Positions 8,215 to 16,611 of a DNA stretch of 64,000 nt are shown one piece after another. Both the position numbers and the translations under genes were made by a program. The DNA is from Pusillimonas sp. T2 (GTDB lineage: Bacteria; Pseudomonadota; Gammaproteobacteria; Burkholderiales; Burkholderiaceae_B): NCBI RefSeq assembly GCF_002236805.1, contig NZ_NIQA01000004.1:124001-188000 (forward strand), given 5' to 3'. The notes under the pieces are model-generated. The model was not told the DNA's origin. It did not search any database and was given only the letters and a program-made list of their open reading frames with translations. Every line of letters begins with the position of its first letter. Positions within the stretch are counted from its first letter, which is position 1.

Positions 8215-9652
8215 CTAGCCAGATCACTTTGTTGCGCAATTTTTTGGCAAAGGGCAGGCCCGACAGTTTTGACAGGGTCAGCGGCTCACTGTTGTTGATT
8301 TCGTCATCAATGATCGACGAAATCTGCAATGCAATGTCATGGCTGTAAATCTCGATATCAAGCTCGAAATTCAGCCGCAGGCTGCGAGGGTCGAGATTTG
8401 ACGAGCCCACATACGACCAGGCTCCGTCGATAGTGATCAGTTTCGAGTGGTTGAAACTGCCTTGGCATACCCATACATTGCAGCCGCTTTTGATCACCTG
8501 ATCGATTTGCGCCATCATCGCGTAGTTCACCAGGCGCAGATTGTTTTTGCCTGGGATGACAATGTCGACCCGGATGCCGCGACGCGCTGCCGTGTTGATG
8601 GCACCGAGTAAGGTGGCGTCGGGCAAAAAATAGGGCGACTGAATGCGGACGTGATGCTGGGCAACCGCTAATGCCCCCAGCAGCATGCTGTGGTTGCTGC
8701 CCAGGCTTCGGTCCGGGCCCGATCTGATACTGCGTGCGGGTACCGTGGGCTGGGGAGGCGTCCACTCTTCGGCACACCATGTTTCGTAGGGCAGTGCTTC
8801 TCGTGTGGTGAACTTCCAGTCGTGGGCAAACACGGTCATCAGCTGCTGGACAATCGGACCTTCGAACCGGAAGTGGGTGTCGCGCGCGGGCGGGCGGCCG
8901 TCATCGCCTTTGACGAACGCTTCCCGAATATTCATGCCACCGGTAAACCCGATTTTCCCGTCGATTACCAGAATCTTTCGGTGGCTGCGCAAATTAGCGT
9001 AAGGCATGCGCATGCCCAGTGGGTTGGTCATGAAGAGCGCCGTTTTTATACCCAGTTTCTTCAATAGCCGCGTAATGGGCGGGCGCGAATATTTTGCGCC
9101 GACTGCGTCAATCAGCACTCTGATTTCAACGCCTCGGTCTTTGGCGCGCGCCAGTGCCTGCGCTATTTTTTGGCCTTCGGCATCATTGTCGAAAATATAG
9201 GTTTGCAGTGCAATCGAGCGACATGCATTGTCGATGGCGTTGATCATGGCCGGGTAGGTTTGGTCCCCACCCGTCAGCATTTGTACGTGGTTGTCTTGAT
9301 GCAGGACAAAGTGGCTGACCCGATCGCCCAGCGTGCGCAGCGAGGCAAATTGCGGCGCCGAATACGGGGTAACATCGGCCAGCGGGGGCAAGTCGACCTC
9401 GGCATAATCGCGCAGCGATGCGTCGCGTTGCTGCGAAATTTGGTCCTTGCGGGTGCGGTTGATGCCGGCAATGATGTAAAGCAGGGCGCCAAAAAAGGGC
9501 GATAGCATGATGACCCCGACCCAACCGATAGCCGCACGGACATCGGTTTTAGTCATGGCCGCATGTATGGCCGCCAACGCGCCAATGATCAGGCTCAGGG
9601 CAAACGCCACATGAGGCCAGTATTCTGCAAACAGTGCTTCAAATGCGGTCAT
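8198..9652 (-). CDS. cls: Cardiolipin synthase
   Basis: 484 aa. Inner-membrane phospholipase D-superfamily enzyme that makes cardiolipin from phosphatidylglycerol. Two N-terminal membrane helices (about residues 12-30 and 38-58, with IGWVGVIMLSPFFGALLYII) precede two HKD motifs, HRKILVIDGKIGFTGGMN and HSKLITIDGAWSYVGSSNLD. ATG 9652 is chosen over a TTG 13 codons upstream; ACGGA sits just before it. It is convergent with the oxidoreductase. Confidence 0.92.
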   Translation of the reverse strand: MTAFEALFAEYWPHVAFALSLIIGALAAIHAAMTKTDVRAAIGWVGVIMLSPFFGALLYIIAGINRTRKDQISQQRDASLRDYAEVDLPPLADVTPYSAPQFASLRTLGDRVSHFVLHQDNHVQMLTGGDQTYPAMINAIDNACRSIALQTYIFDNDAEGQKIAQALARAKDRGVEIRVLIDAVGAKYSRPPITRLLKKLGIKTALFMTNPLGMRMPYANLRSHRKILVIDGKIGFTGGMNIREAFVKGDDGRPPARDTHFRFEGPIVQQLMTVFAHDWKFTTREALPYETWCAEEWTPPQPTVPARSIRSGPDRSLGSNHSMLLGALAVAQHHVRIQSPYFLPDATLLGAINTAARRGIRVDIVIPGKNNLRLVNYAMMAQIDQVIKSGCNVWVCQGSFNHSKLITIDGAWSYVGSSNLDPRSLRLNFELDIEIYSHDIALQISSIIDDEINNSEPLTLSKLSGLPFAKKLRNKVIWLASPYL

Positions 9653-9728
9653 ATTCCGTGGCTCAGGGTAATAAGGGTCGGCTTGGGGCAAGTATATAGA
9701 AAGTCAAACGCGGGCATGCCACGTGTTT

Positions 9729-9758
9729 TTGCAAAATTTAAAATACCTATGTTAGAAT
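9729..9758 (+). promoter_or_regulatory. Candidate sigma-70 promoter of tRNA-His
   Basis: TTGCAA at 9729-9734 and TAGAAT at 9753-9758 are separated by 18 bases. The -10 box ends 13 bases before the mature tRNA, a usual distance for a tRNA promoter. Called by eye. Confidence 0.5.
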
Positions 9759-9771
9759 AGCGTTCTTTAGT

Positions 9772-9848
9772 GGTGACCGTAGCTCAGTTGGTAGAGTCCC
9801 GGATTGTGATTCCGGTTGTCGTGGGTTCGAGCCCCATCGGTCACCCCA
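9772..9848 (+). tRNA. tRNA-His (anticodon GTG)
   Basis: 77 bases including encoded CCA. The acceptor stem has the eight-pair form specific to tRNA-His (GGTGACCG with CGGTCACC, the extra G at position -1). The D arm GCTCAGTTGGTAGAG, anticodon loop TTGTGAT and T arm with TTCGAGC are all present. A G-T pair closes the D stem. A Rho-independent terminator follows. Confidence 0.97.
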
Positions 9849-9854
9849 GAATTT

Positions 9855-9895
9855 AAACGGGTTTCGTGCAATTTGCCGAAACCCGTTTTGTTTTT
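9855..9895 (+). terminator. Rho-independent terminator after tRNA-His
   Basis: AACGGGTTTCG at 9856-9866 pairs perfectly with CGAAACCCGTT at 9877-9887, followed by a T-rich run. Confidence 0.85.
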
Positions 9896-10010
9896 GTGTT
9901 GTCGTTTTGACCTGACAAGAAATTGGCGGCTTCGGTCATGCCGCGCTTGCAAGCGGGGTATGGGCGTTGTCGGCGCTAAAATCCCGTACAACATCAAACC
10001 GGGAGGGGTT

Positions 10011-10250
10011 ATGCGTAAACTAGGGTTTTCAGTGATTGCTGTGTTGATGGCTTCGGGATGCACCATTTCGGGGCCTGACCCAGCACTTTCCATTGGCATG
10101 CCCAACCCAGCGTCTGTGTATTGCATAGAGCGGGGCGGCACCCTCGACATTCATCAGCGTCCAGACGGTGACGTGACGATGTGTGTGCTTTCTGATGGCT
10201 CGAAAGTTGAAGAGTGGGCGTTTTATCGGCGCAATCATCCACAGCAATAA
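10011..10250 (+). CDS. DUF333 (YbaY/HslJ-neighbour type) small lipoprotein
   Basis: 79 aa. A lipoprotein signal with lipobox MASGC (Cys about residue 17) predicts a lipid-anchored envelope protein. The mature part carries the DUF333 core: NPASVYCIERGGTLD, then a cysteine-containing MCVLSDGSKVEEWAFYR. The function of the family is unknown. GGGAGGGG about 3-10 bases upstream fixes the start at ATG 10011, far inside a longer open frame that runs through the tRNA. Confidence 0.85.
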   Translation: MRKLGFSVIAVLMASGCTISGPDPALSIGMPNPASVYCIERGGTLDIHQRPDGDVTMCVLSDGSKVEEWAFYRRNHPQQ

Positions 10251-10394
10251 CATTAACGCCTGCCCTTACGCGTACCCTTTTATTTCCGGGTTTTCTTCTT
10301 GCGTTGCATCATGCGCAACGAGGACTTACACTTGGCCGGCTGTGCTGTGCGTTTTGCGTGTGCAGCAAACCTAACGTATTCGTGTGTACCGCCC

Positions 10395-11021
10395 ATGGCC
10401 CAGTTATTTACCGTTCACCCTCAAAATCCACAACCCCGGTTACTCAAGCAGGCTTGTCAGCTTATTGAAAAGGGTGGCCTTGTCGCCGTGCCTACCGACT
10501 CTAGTTATGCGGTTGTGGCGCACCTTGACGACAAGGCGGCAGCCGATGCCTTGCGCAGGTTGCGTGGGCTCGATGAACGCCATCACCTTACGCTGCTGTG
10601 TCGTGACTTGGCCGAAATCGGCCATTTCGCGCGAGTCGACAATCGTCAATACCGCTTTCTCAAAATGGCGACGCCAGGGCCCTGGACGTTCATTCTCGAG
10701 GCCACGCGCGAGGTGCCCCGCCGGGTTTCGCATCCATCCCGTAAAACCATCGGTATCCGAGTGCCCAATAACCCGGTTCTGCTCGAGTTGTTGGGTCATG
10801 CCGGTGCGCCGTTGCTGTCAACCACGCTTATCCCCGAGGGGGAAGAAGACCCGCTCAACGACGCACAAGACATTGCCGACCGTTTCGGGCATGCGTTGGC
10901 GGCAGTTATCGATGGCGGGGCCTGCCCGTTGCAGCCTACAACAGTGATTGATCTTACCGGCGACGAGCCCGTCGTATTACGGCGCGGGCAGGGCGATCTG
11001 TCCAGTCTGGGTCTGGACTGA
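10395..11021 (+). CDS. YciO-type Sua5/YrdC domain protein (L-threonylcarbamoyladenylate synthase family)
   Basis: 208 aa. The YrdC-like fold is shown by GGLVAVPTDSSYAVVAHLDD, KRLRGLDERHHLTLLCRDL-like text and PGPWTFILEATREVP, then KTIGIRVPNNPV. The family makes threonylcarbamoyl-AMP for tRNA t6A or is a paralogue (YciO) of less certain role. The N-terminus FTVHPQNPQPRLLKQA resembles YciO more than TsaC. ATG 10395 is used; the 144 bases before it, back to the lipoprotein, hold no gene I can support. Confidence 0.82.
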   Translation: MAQLFTVHPQNPQPRLLKQACQLIEKGGLVAVPTDSSYAVVAHLDDKAAADALRRLRGLDERHHLTLLCRDLAEIGHFARVDNRQYRFLKMATPGPWTFILEATREVPRRVSHPSRKTIGIRVPNNPVLLELLGHAGAPLLSTTLIPEGEEDPLNDAQDIADRFGHALAAVIDGGACPLQPTTVIDLTGDEPVVLRRGQGDLSSLGLD

Positions 11022-11044
11022 CGTTCAATTTTTAAAAAGCCTGT

Positions 11045-11695
11045 ATGGAATCCATCATTCAAACCATTACGGTGTATGCGTTGCCAGTACTTTTTGGCAT
11101 TACGCTGCACGAAGCGGCCCATGGCTATGTGGCGCGCATGTTCGGTGACCCCACCGCGTATCAACTGGGCCGGGTCAGCCTGAACCCTATCCGGCATATC
11201 GACCCGATAGGCACTATTGCCGTTCCCCTGTTTTTATTACTGACGACAAAATTGATGGGCGGGGCAGGCCTTTTGTTCGGCTGGGCCAAGCCGGTGCCTG
11301 TCGATTGGGGGCGTTTGCGCCATCCCAAGCGGGACATGATGTGGGTCGCCCTGGCAGGGCCGGGTTCGAACATTGTCATGGCCATTATTTGGGCGCTATC
11401 GCTGCGTTTGTTCATGTCCACGGGTATGGCGCCCGACGATTTCTGGGTCCGCATGGCCATTGCCGGTATTCAGGTCAATTTGGTGCTGATGGCGCTTAAC
11501 TTGCTGCCTTTGCCCCCGCTGGACGGGGGCAGGGTTGTATTCAGCTTGCTGCCCGACCGCCTGGCGTATCAGTACGCCAAAATCGAGCCCTACGGCATGG
11601 TTATACTTATTGTGCTGATGCTGACCGGCGCTTTGTGGGTGCTGCTGCAACCCCTTTTAATGTTGGGGCAGGGCATTGTTCGCTGGTTTCTATAA
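11045..11695 (+). CDS. Site-2 protease-like M50 zinc metalloprotease
   Basis: 216 aa integral membrane protein. The zinc motif HEAAHG (residues 22-27) lies in the first helix and the third ligand region LPPLDGGRVV in a later one. Four to six hydrophobic segments are visible (about 8-30, 58-75, 100-125, 135-155, 180-205). This is the short PDZ-less M50 form found widely in bacteria; the substrate is unknown. It lies 23 bases after the YciO-type gene and probably shares its message. Confidence 0.9.
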   Translation: MESIIQTITVYALPVLFGITLHEAAHGYVARMFGDPTAYQLGRVSLNPIRHIDPIGTIAVPLFLLLTTKLMGGAGLLFGWAKPVPVDWGRLRHPKRDMMWVALAGPGSNIVMAIIWALSLRLFMSTGMAPDDFWVRMAIAGIQVNLVLMALNLLPLPPLDGGRVVFSLLPDRLAYQYAKIEPYGMVILIVLMLTGALWVLLQPLLMLGQGIVRWFL

Positions 11696-11778
11696 AAAAC
11701 CCAGACGGGCAATATCTGTTTGGCGGCTAATCCGTTAAACTTGCAGGTTACTGTGTATTCTCGGAGCTAATACTCATT

Positions 11779-12681
11779 ATGGTCAGTACCGAAACTGCGA
11801 TTCCAACGTTTCAGGGTAGTATGGTTGCGCTTGCAACCCCCATGCACCCTGATGGCAGCCTCGACCTGCCTGCGTATCGCAAACTTATCGATTGGCACGT
11901 GCAAGAAGGCACTGATGCGCTGGTCGTTGTGGGTACCTCCGGCGAATCTCCCACAGTCAGCATGGAAGAACATGCCGACCTCATTCGTATTGCCGTCGAG
12001 CACGCCGCAGGCCGTATTCCCGTGATTGCCGGGGTGGGGGCCAACTCCACCTCCGAGGCCATCGAGTTATCTGAATACGCCCTCAAGGCAGGCGCCCAGG
12101 CGGGTCTGTCTGTTGTGCCTTATTACAACAAGCCTACCCAAGAAGGCATCTATCAGCACTTTCGCACTATCGCCGAGGCTGTGGATCTGCCCGCTATTGT
12201 GTACAACGTGCCCGGCCGTACGGTAGCCGACATGTCCAACGATACCGTGTTGCGTCTGGCACAGGTGCCGGGCATTATCGGCATCAAAGACGCCACTGGC
12301 GATATCGCACGTGGCGCCTGGTTGCTGCATCATAAGCCCGCTGGTTTTCAGGTCTTCAGCGGAGACGACCCCACCGCAGCCGCCCTTATCATGCTGGGCG
12401 GCCATGGCAATATCTCGGTTACAGCCAACGTGGCGCCACGTCTTATGCACGACCTTTGCGCAGCAGCGCTTGCCGGTAATGTGGCTCGCGTGCGCGAACT
12501 AAATGGGCGTCTTGTTCAGCTGAACAAGGTGCTGTTTATCGAAGCTAACCCTATCCCCGTCAAGTGGGCCATGGCCGAAATGGGCTTGTGCCAGGCGGGC
12601 TATCGTTTACCTTTAACTCCCTTAAACGAGCAGTACCACGCCGTTGTGCGTAATGCTTTAAAAGACGTGGGCTTAATTTAA
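11779..12681 (+). CDS. dapA: 4-hydroxy-tetrahydrodipicolinate synthase
   Basis: 300 aa. Condenses pyruvate with aspartate semialdehyde, the first committed step to lysine and diaminopimelate. It shows GTSGESPT, the tyrosine/arginine region [22 protein letters not shown] and the Schiff-base lysine in [13 protein letters not shown] lies about 13 bases before ATG 11779. The stop codon shares its last base with the start of bamC (TAATG), a common betaproteobacterial pairing. lysC, the pathway's first enzyme, lies elsewhere in this window. Confidence 0.96.
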   Translation: MVSTETAIPTFQGSMVALATPMHPDGSLDLPAYRKLIDWHVQEGTDALVVVGTSGESPTVSMEEHADLIRIAVEHAAGRIPVIAGVGANSTSEAIELSEYALKAGAQAGLSVVPYYNKPTQEGIYQHFRTIAEAVDLPAIVYNVPGRTVADMSNDTVLRLAQVPGIIGIKDATGDIARGAWLLHHKPAGFQVFSGDDPTAAALIMLGGHGNISVTANVAPRLMHDLCAAALAGNVARVRELNGRLVQLNKVLFIEANPIPVKWAMAEMGLCQAGYRLPLTPLNEQYHAVVRNALKDVGLI

Positions 12682-13805
12682 TGATCAAGATGCGCTTAAA
12701 CAAACGCTTTACCGCCCTTACCCTAGGTCTGGGCGTGGCTTTGCTCTCGGGTTGTTCGCAACTGAACCAGTTCATGGGCTCCGAAGATGCCGTCAACTAC
12801 AAAAGTACGGTAGCTGGCGATCCGCTCAGTATTCCGCCCGACCTGACTCAGGCCAACCGCGACGCTCGTTATCGTGCGCCTGAAGGCACCACGACGTTCA
12901 GTCAGTACGCTGCTGCGCAACAAGAGCGCGGCCCCAATACCGGCGCCCAAAACATTTTGCCCAAGGTCGACGACGTCAATGTCATGCGCGATGGCGACAT
13001 TCGTTGGCTGGTGGTTAATCGCCCCGCTGAAGCGGTTTACCCACAGGTTATCGAGTTCTGGGGTGAACAAGGCTTCACCATCAAAACTCAAGACGCGCAG
13101 GCCGGCCTCATCGAAACCGACTGGGCCGAGAACCGCTCAAAAATCCCCGAAGGCTGGATCAAATCTGCGCTGGGCAGCATTTTCGACCAGGTTTTCGACA
13201 GCGGCGAACGCGAGCGTTTCCGCACCCGCATCGAGCGTCTTAACGGCAAGACCGAAATTTATATCAGCCACCAGCAAATGGTTGAAACCGGCACGGCCGA
13301 TAACTCAGGCTGGAAATGGACAGCCGGCAAAGAAGACCCTAATCTGAATGCGGCCATGCTGGCGCGCCTGATGGTTTTCTTGGGTACTGATGTTCAGTCG
13401 GCCCAGCAAAAAGTAGCCAGTGCTCAAAAAGATGCGGCTATGCCTACTGTTGAACCCGTGGCTCCCGACCAGGCGGCCATTACGTTGGGCGAGTCTTTCG
13501 ATCGCGCCTGGCGTCGTGTGGGCGTTGCCATTGACTCCGCCGGCTTCTACGTCGAAGATCGCGACCGCTCGGCAGGTGAGTACTTCGTGCGCTACCTCGA
13601 TACCGATACTGGCCAGAAAATCGAGCAACCTAATTTCTTCAGCCGTATGTTCGGTGGCAAGGGCACATCCGAGCCCAAAACCTTCCGTATTCGTGTCGCT
13701 GATCAGGGCTCAAGCTCGGTGGTGACCGTGCTCGACGCAAACGGTCAGCAAGACAACTCCGATACCGCCAAACGAATCATCAGCGTGTTGTCTACCAATA
13801 TGTAA
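12681..13805 (+). CDS. bamC: Outer membrane assembly lipoprotein BamC (NlpB)
   Basis: 374 aa. Lipoprotein signal with lipobox LLSGC (Cys about residue 25) predicts outer-membrane anchoring. A conserved unstructured stretch follows (about 38-70, DPLSIPPDLTQ), which in BamC binds BamD. Two helix-grip domains come next (about 105-220, and about 270-370 beginning ESFDRAWRRVGVAID). Start is ATG 12681, or ATG 12690 three codons later. It ends one base from the convergent cysG stop. Confidence 0.9.
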   Translation: MIKMRLNKRFTALTLGLGVALLSGCSQLNQFMGSEDAVNYKSTVAGDPLSIPPDLTQANRDARYRAPEGTTTFSQYAAAQQERGPNTGAQNILPKVDDVNVMRDGDIRWLVVNRPAEAVYPQVIEFWGEQGFTIKTQDAQAGLIETDWAENRSKIPEGWIKSALGSIFDQVFDSGERERFRTRIERLNGKTEIYISHQQMVETGTADNSGWKWTAGKEDPNLNAAMLARLMVFLGTDVQSAQQKVASAQKDAAMPTVEPVAPDQAAITLGESFDRAWRRVGVAIDSAGFYVEDRDRSAGEYFVRYLDTDTGQKIEQPNFFSRMFGGKGTSEPKTFRIRVADQGSSSVVTVLDANGQQDNSDTAKRIISVLSTNM

Positions 13806-13806
13806 A

Positions 13807-15303
13807 TCAGGCAGTGGCCAGTTCGGTCTGGGGTTCTTCCAGCGTCTGGCCAAACCATTTAAGTTGCGGGCCCAGCCCGGCAACTTTACCCACGATAAGC
13901 AACGACGGCGCCTTCATTTGGTGCCGTTTTGCTTTTTGCGGTAGGTCTAGCAATTGCCCATAAAGGGTACGCTGGCCTGGGCGTGTTCCGTTTTCTATTA
14001 GTGCAAAGGGCGTGTCTGCATCTAGCCCTTGGGCCAACAGACGTTGCGTCAAGGACTCGAGTTGGCCAACACCCATATAAAATGCAAGGGTTTCGTTCGG
14101 CGTTATGGGTTTGGCTGATAACGGTGCACTGGGTTGGGCGGGCGGCACGCCGTGTTCTGTATTGTGGTCTGGTACGTGGCCATTGTTTGCTTGCGCTTGC
14201 GGCAATACAGGGGCTTCTTGCTCGTGTGCCGTTACCAGCCGCATCGATTGCGCGTGGTCGCGGTGGGTCAGAGGCACCCCGGCATATGCAGCGCACGCCA
14301 GTGCGGCGGTAATGCCCGGCACGACTTCGTAGTCTATGCCGTGTGCAACCAGGTACTCTAATTCTTCGCCGCCTCGGCCAAATACAAAGGCATCACCGCC
14401 TTTCAATCGGACGACTGTCTGCCCGTTGGCTGCATGTTCGACCATTAGCGTGTGAATTCGGCGTTGGGTAGCGTCGTGATCTTCGCCAGGTCGTTTCCCT
14501 ACTGAAATTTGCGTGGCGTCTCGTCGCGCCAGGTCGAGAATTTCGGCGCTGACCAGACGGTCGTACAGAATGACATCGGCTTCGTTCAGGGCGCGTAGCG
14601 CTTTCAGGGTCAGCAGGCCAGGGTCTCCTGGGCCTGCTCCCACCAAAATGACTTTGCCGGGTCGGTCTACTGATGGTTGGGCCAGGTGCTGCGTCAGTAG
14701 TTGCTCGGCCTCGTCGCCCCGGTGCTGGCGCAGTGCTGCGGCAACCGGGCCGTCAAGCAGTTCATCGTAGAAGGCGCGGCGCGCGCGCAGGTCGGGGCGT
14801 TGGGCCTTGATAGATTTACGATGCTTTTCTGCCAGCGTCGCCAGGGCGCCCAGGCTATGGTCAAGCAGGGTCTCTAGTTTCTCGCGGATGCGCCGGGCCA
14901 GTACTGGCGCTTGCCCTGAAGATGACACCGCAATGATCAGTGGGCTGCGATCGACGATGGAGGGTACCTGAAAAGAAGAGAGCTCTGGGTCGTCGACAAC
15001 GTTGATGAGTAAACGACGCGATTGGGCGGCATCGGCAATATGCGTGTTGACATGGCGATCGTTGGTGGCGGCGATGACCAGCCACTTCCCGTCTAGCCAG
15101 TCCGGGGTGAAGACGTCTTGTATAACCGTGACTTTGCCCAGTGCTTGCCAATGTCTGATAGTCGGGTTTAGTGCGGGCGCGCCGACTGTAACGCGGGCGC
15201 GCGTCTTGAGCAGTGCGGCAATTTTTCGCTCAGCGACTTCTCCGCCACCAACGACGAGCACATCCCGGTGATCAAGACGTGCAAACAACGGGAAGAGCTT
15301 CAT
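13807..15303 (-). CDS. cysG: Siroheme synthase (precorrin-2 dehydrogenase/ferrochelatase and uroporphyrinogen III methyltransferase)
   Basis: 498 aa bifunctional-type CysG. The N-terminal part (about 1-210) is the NAD-dependent dehydrogenase/ferrochelatase, with [16 protein letters not shown] and the [15 protein letters not shown] segment. The C-terminal part (about 218-490) is the SAM-dependent methyltransferase, with [16 protein letters not shown] and [18 protein letters not shown]. An extra Ala/Pro/Gln-rich stretch (about residues 370-405) sits between VTAHEQ and ETLAFYMGV and makes the protein about 40 residues longer than usual. GGAA lies just upstream of ATG 15303. Siroheme serves sulfite and nitrite reductase. 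Confidence 0.94.
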   Translation of the reverse strand: MKLFPLFARLDHRDVLVVGGGEVAERKIAALLKTRARVTVGAPALNPTIRHWQALGKVTVIQDVFTPDWLDGKWLVIAATNDRHVNTHIADAAQSRRLLINVVDDPELSSFQVPSIVDRSPLIIAVSSSGQAPVLARRIREKLETLLDHSLGALATLAEKHRKSIKAQRPDLRARRAFYDELLDGPVAAALRQHRGDEAEQLLTQHLAQPSVDRPGKVILVGAGPGDPGLLTLKALRALNEADVILYDRLVSAEILDLARRDATQISVGKRPGEDHDATQRRIHTLMVEHAANGQTVVRLKGGDAFVFGRGGEELEYLVAHGIDYEVVPGITAALACAAYAGVPLTHRDHAQSMRLVTAHEQEAPVLPQAQANNGHVPDHNTEHGVPPAQPSAPLSAKPITPNETLAFYMGVGQLESLTQRLLAQGLDADTPFALIENGTRPGQRTLYGQLLDLPQKAKRHQMKAPSLLIVGKVAGLGPQLKWFGQTLEEPQTELATA

Positions 15304-15335
15304 GACGGAATTCCTGGAAGTATGTGACTAAACGA

Positions 15336-15367
15336 ACAAAGCCCATTCTAGGAAGAATGGGCTTTGT
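15336..15367 (-). terminator. Terminator hairpin downstream of roxA
   Basis: A perfect 14-pair stem (15336-15349 with 15354-15367) closes a four-base loop. AAAGCCC and GGGCTTT at the base give T-runs on either strand. It separates the mutS-roxA operon from cysG. Confidence 0.8.
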
Positions 15368-15426
15368 CACAAACGACCAGATAACTATGTCGATATGCCT
15401 GGCAGATATTAAAGAACGGCGCTTTG

Positions 15427-16611
15427 TTAAATAAGGTAATGAATCCAGCCGTCGTCGAGCCAGGCATTCAGCGTATCCAGGGCCTTGGCTGAGAGTCGCG
15501 CTTTGCGCAGGGTACTACAACTGATCTGCCGATCGTCGGCCAGTTGCCGAAGCCAGGGCTTGGCTGAAATGGATGCCACTTCGCCATTAATGAAGACGTT
15601 GTTGTCCCGGTACATCAATCGGCTGCAACGATCGAGCTTCAGCAGGCCTTCGTCGGGTATCCCGTCCAGCAGATCCAGAGACTGGTCTCCTGGTTGGAAC
15701 CACGCGGCCTGTGACGGCTCTGTCAGCCATTGCCCTAAAAAGCGTGCCGCCAACTGAGGGGTGAACGGCACGCGACGTACCGCCTCAAGCGCTGCGTTGA
15801 TCAGGGCTTCGGGCAGCTCAGCCGGGTGTGTTGTTGCGGGTATGCCGCGATCTTTGTAGCGCGCGTCGAGCGTAGGGCCGGGCAGGGGCGGGCTGGCATA
15901 CAACCCGCCGGTGTCGCCCAGTTTGGCCATGATCTGATCGCCGGCCGCATCCAGCAACCCGCGCGCCAGTGCGCCGGCGGTTGGGGCGCGAAACCCGATA
16001 GATATTGTCATGCAGTCGCCCTGCGCTACGCCGTCGTGGGCGATATGCGGCGGCAAGTAAAGCATGTCGCCGGGCTCTAGCACAAAGTCTTCTTCGGCCT
16101 GAAAGTGCGACAGAATTTTAAGCGGCAGGCCAGGCACTAAAGAGAGGTCTTTCTGACCACTGATTCGCCAATGGCGACGTCCTACCGCTTGCAACAGGAA
16201 TACATCGTAGCTATCGAAGTGCGGCCCCACGCCGCCACCGTCAGTCGCAATGCTGATCATGGCGTCATCTAGACGCGCGTCACTGATAAACCGGAACTGA
16301 TGCATCAGTTCTGCCATGGCGTCGTCGTGTGCATCGACATTCTGAGCCAGAACCGTCCAGTTGGGCTTGCGTGCGCCGGGCAAACGCTCAAGCGGGCCGC
16401 TCTTCATGTGCCAGCCTTGTTCATCATGCCAGATCAACCGGGATTCGACTTCTTCGCGCTTGACCAGGGCCTTGATGTCGGCGATGGAAAGCGATGGCTT
16501 GAAACCGGGGATGGCTTGTCTGATCAGCAGGGGCTTGCGCTGCCAGTACTCGCGCATGAACGTGTTGGGGCTGATGCCGCCCAACAGTGGCAAAGGGTTT
16601 TCCAGTTTCAT
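15427..16611 (-). CDS. roxA: JmjC-type 50S ribosomal protein L16 arginine 3-hydroxylase (RoxA/YcfD-like)
   Basis: 394 aa. A cupin/JmjC fold 2-oxoglutarate and Fe(II) oxygenase. The iron ligands are visible as HFD in [15 protein letters not shown] and the later histidine in [11 protein letters not shown], with the domain spanning about 95-225. The remaining winged-helix region matches the longer YcfD-type layout. Known members hydroxylate an arginine of ribosomal protein L16. The ATG overlaps the mutS stop (ATGA), so the two genes are co-translated. L16 as the substrate is inferred from family resemblance. Confidence 0.85.
   Translation of the reverse strand: MKLENPLPLLGGISPNTFMREYWQRKPLLIRQAIPGFKPSLSIADIKALVKREEVESRLIWHDEQGWHMKSGPLERLPGARKPNWTVLAQNVDAHDDAMAELMHQFRFISDARLDDAMISIATDGGGVGPHFDSYDVFLLQAVGRRHWRISGQKDLSLVPGLPLKILSHFQAEEDFVLEPGDMLYLPPHIAHDGVAQGDCMTISIGFRAPTAGALARGLLDAAGDQIMAKLGDTGGLYASPPLPGPTLDARYKDRGIPATTHPAELPEALINAALEAVRRVPFTPQLAARFLGQWLTEPSQAAWFQPGDQSLDLLDGIPDEGLLKLDRCSRLMYRDNNVFINGEVASISAKPWLRQLADDRQISCSTLRKARLSAKALDTLNAWLDDGWIHYLI

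Noticed and set aside
9816-10010. N-terminal extension of the DUF333 lipoprotein through the tRNA-His 3' end
   Set aside because: It would be read through a tRNA and terminator; the lipoprotein signal and strong ribosome site place the start at 10011.
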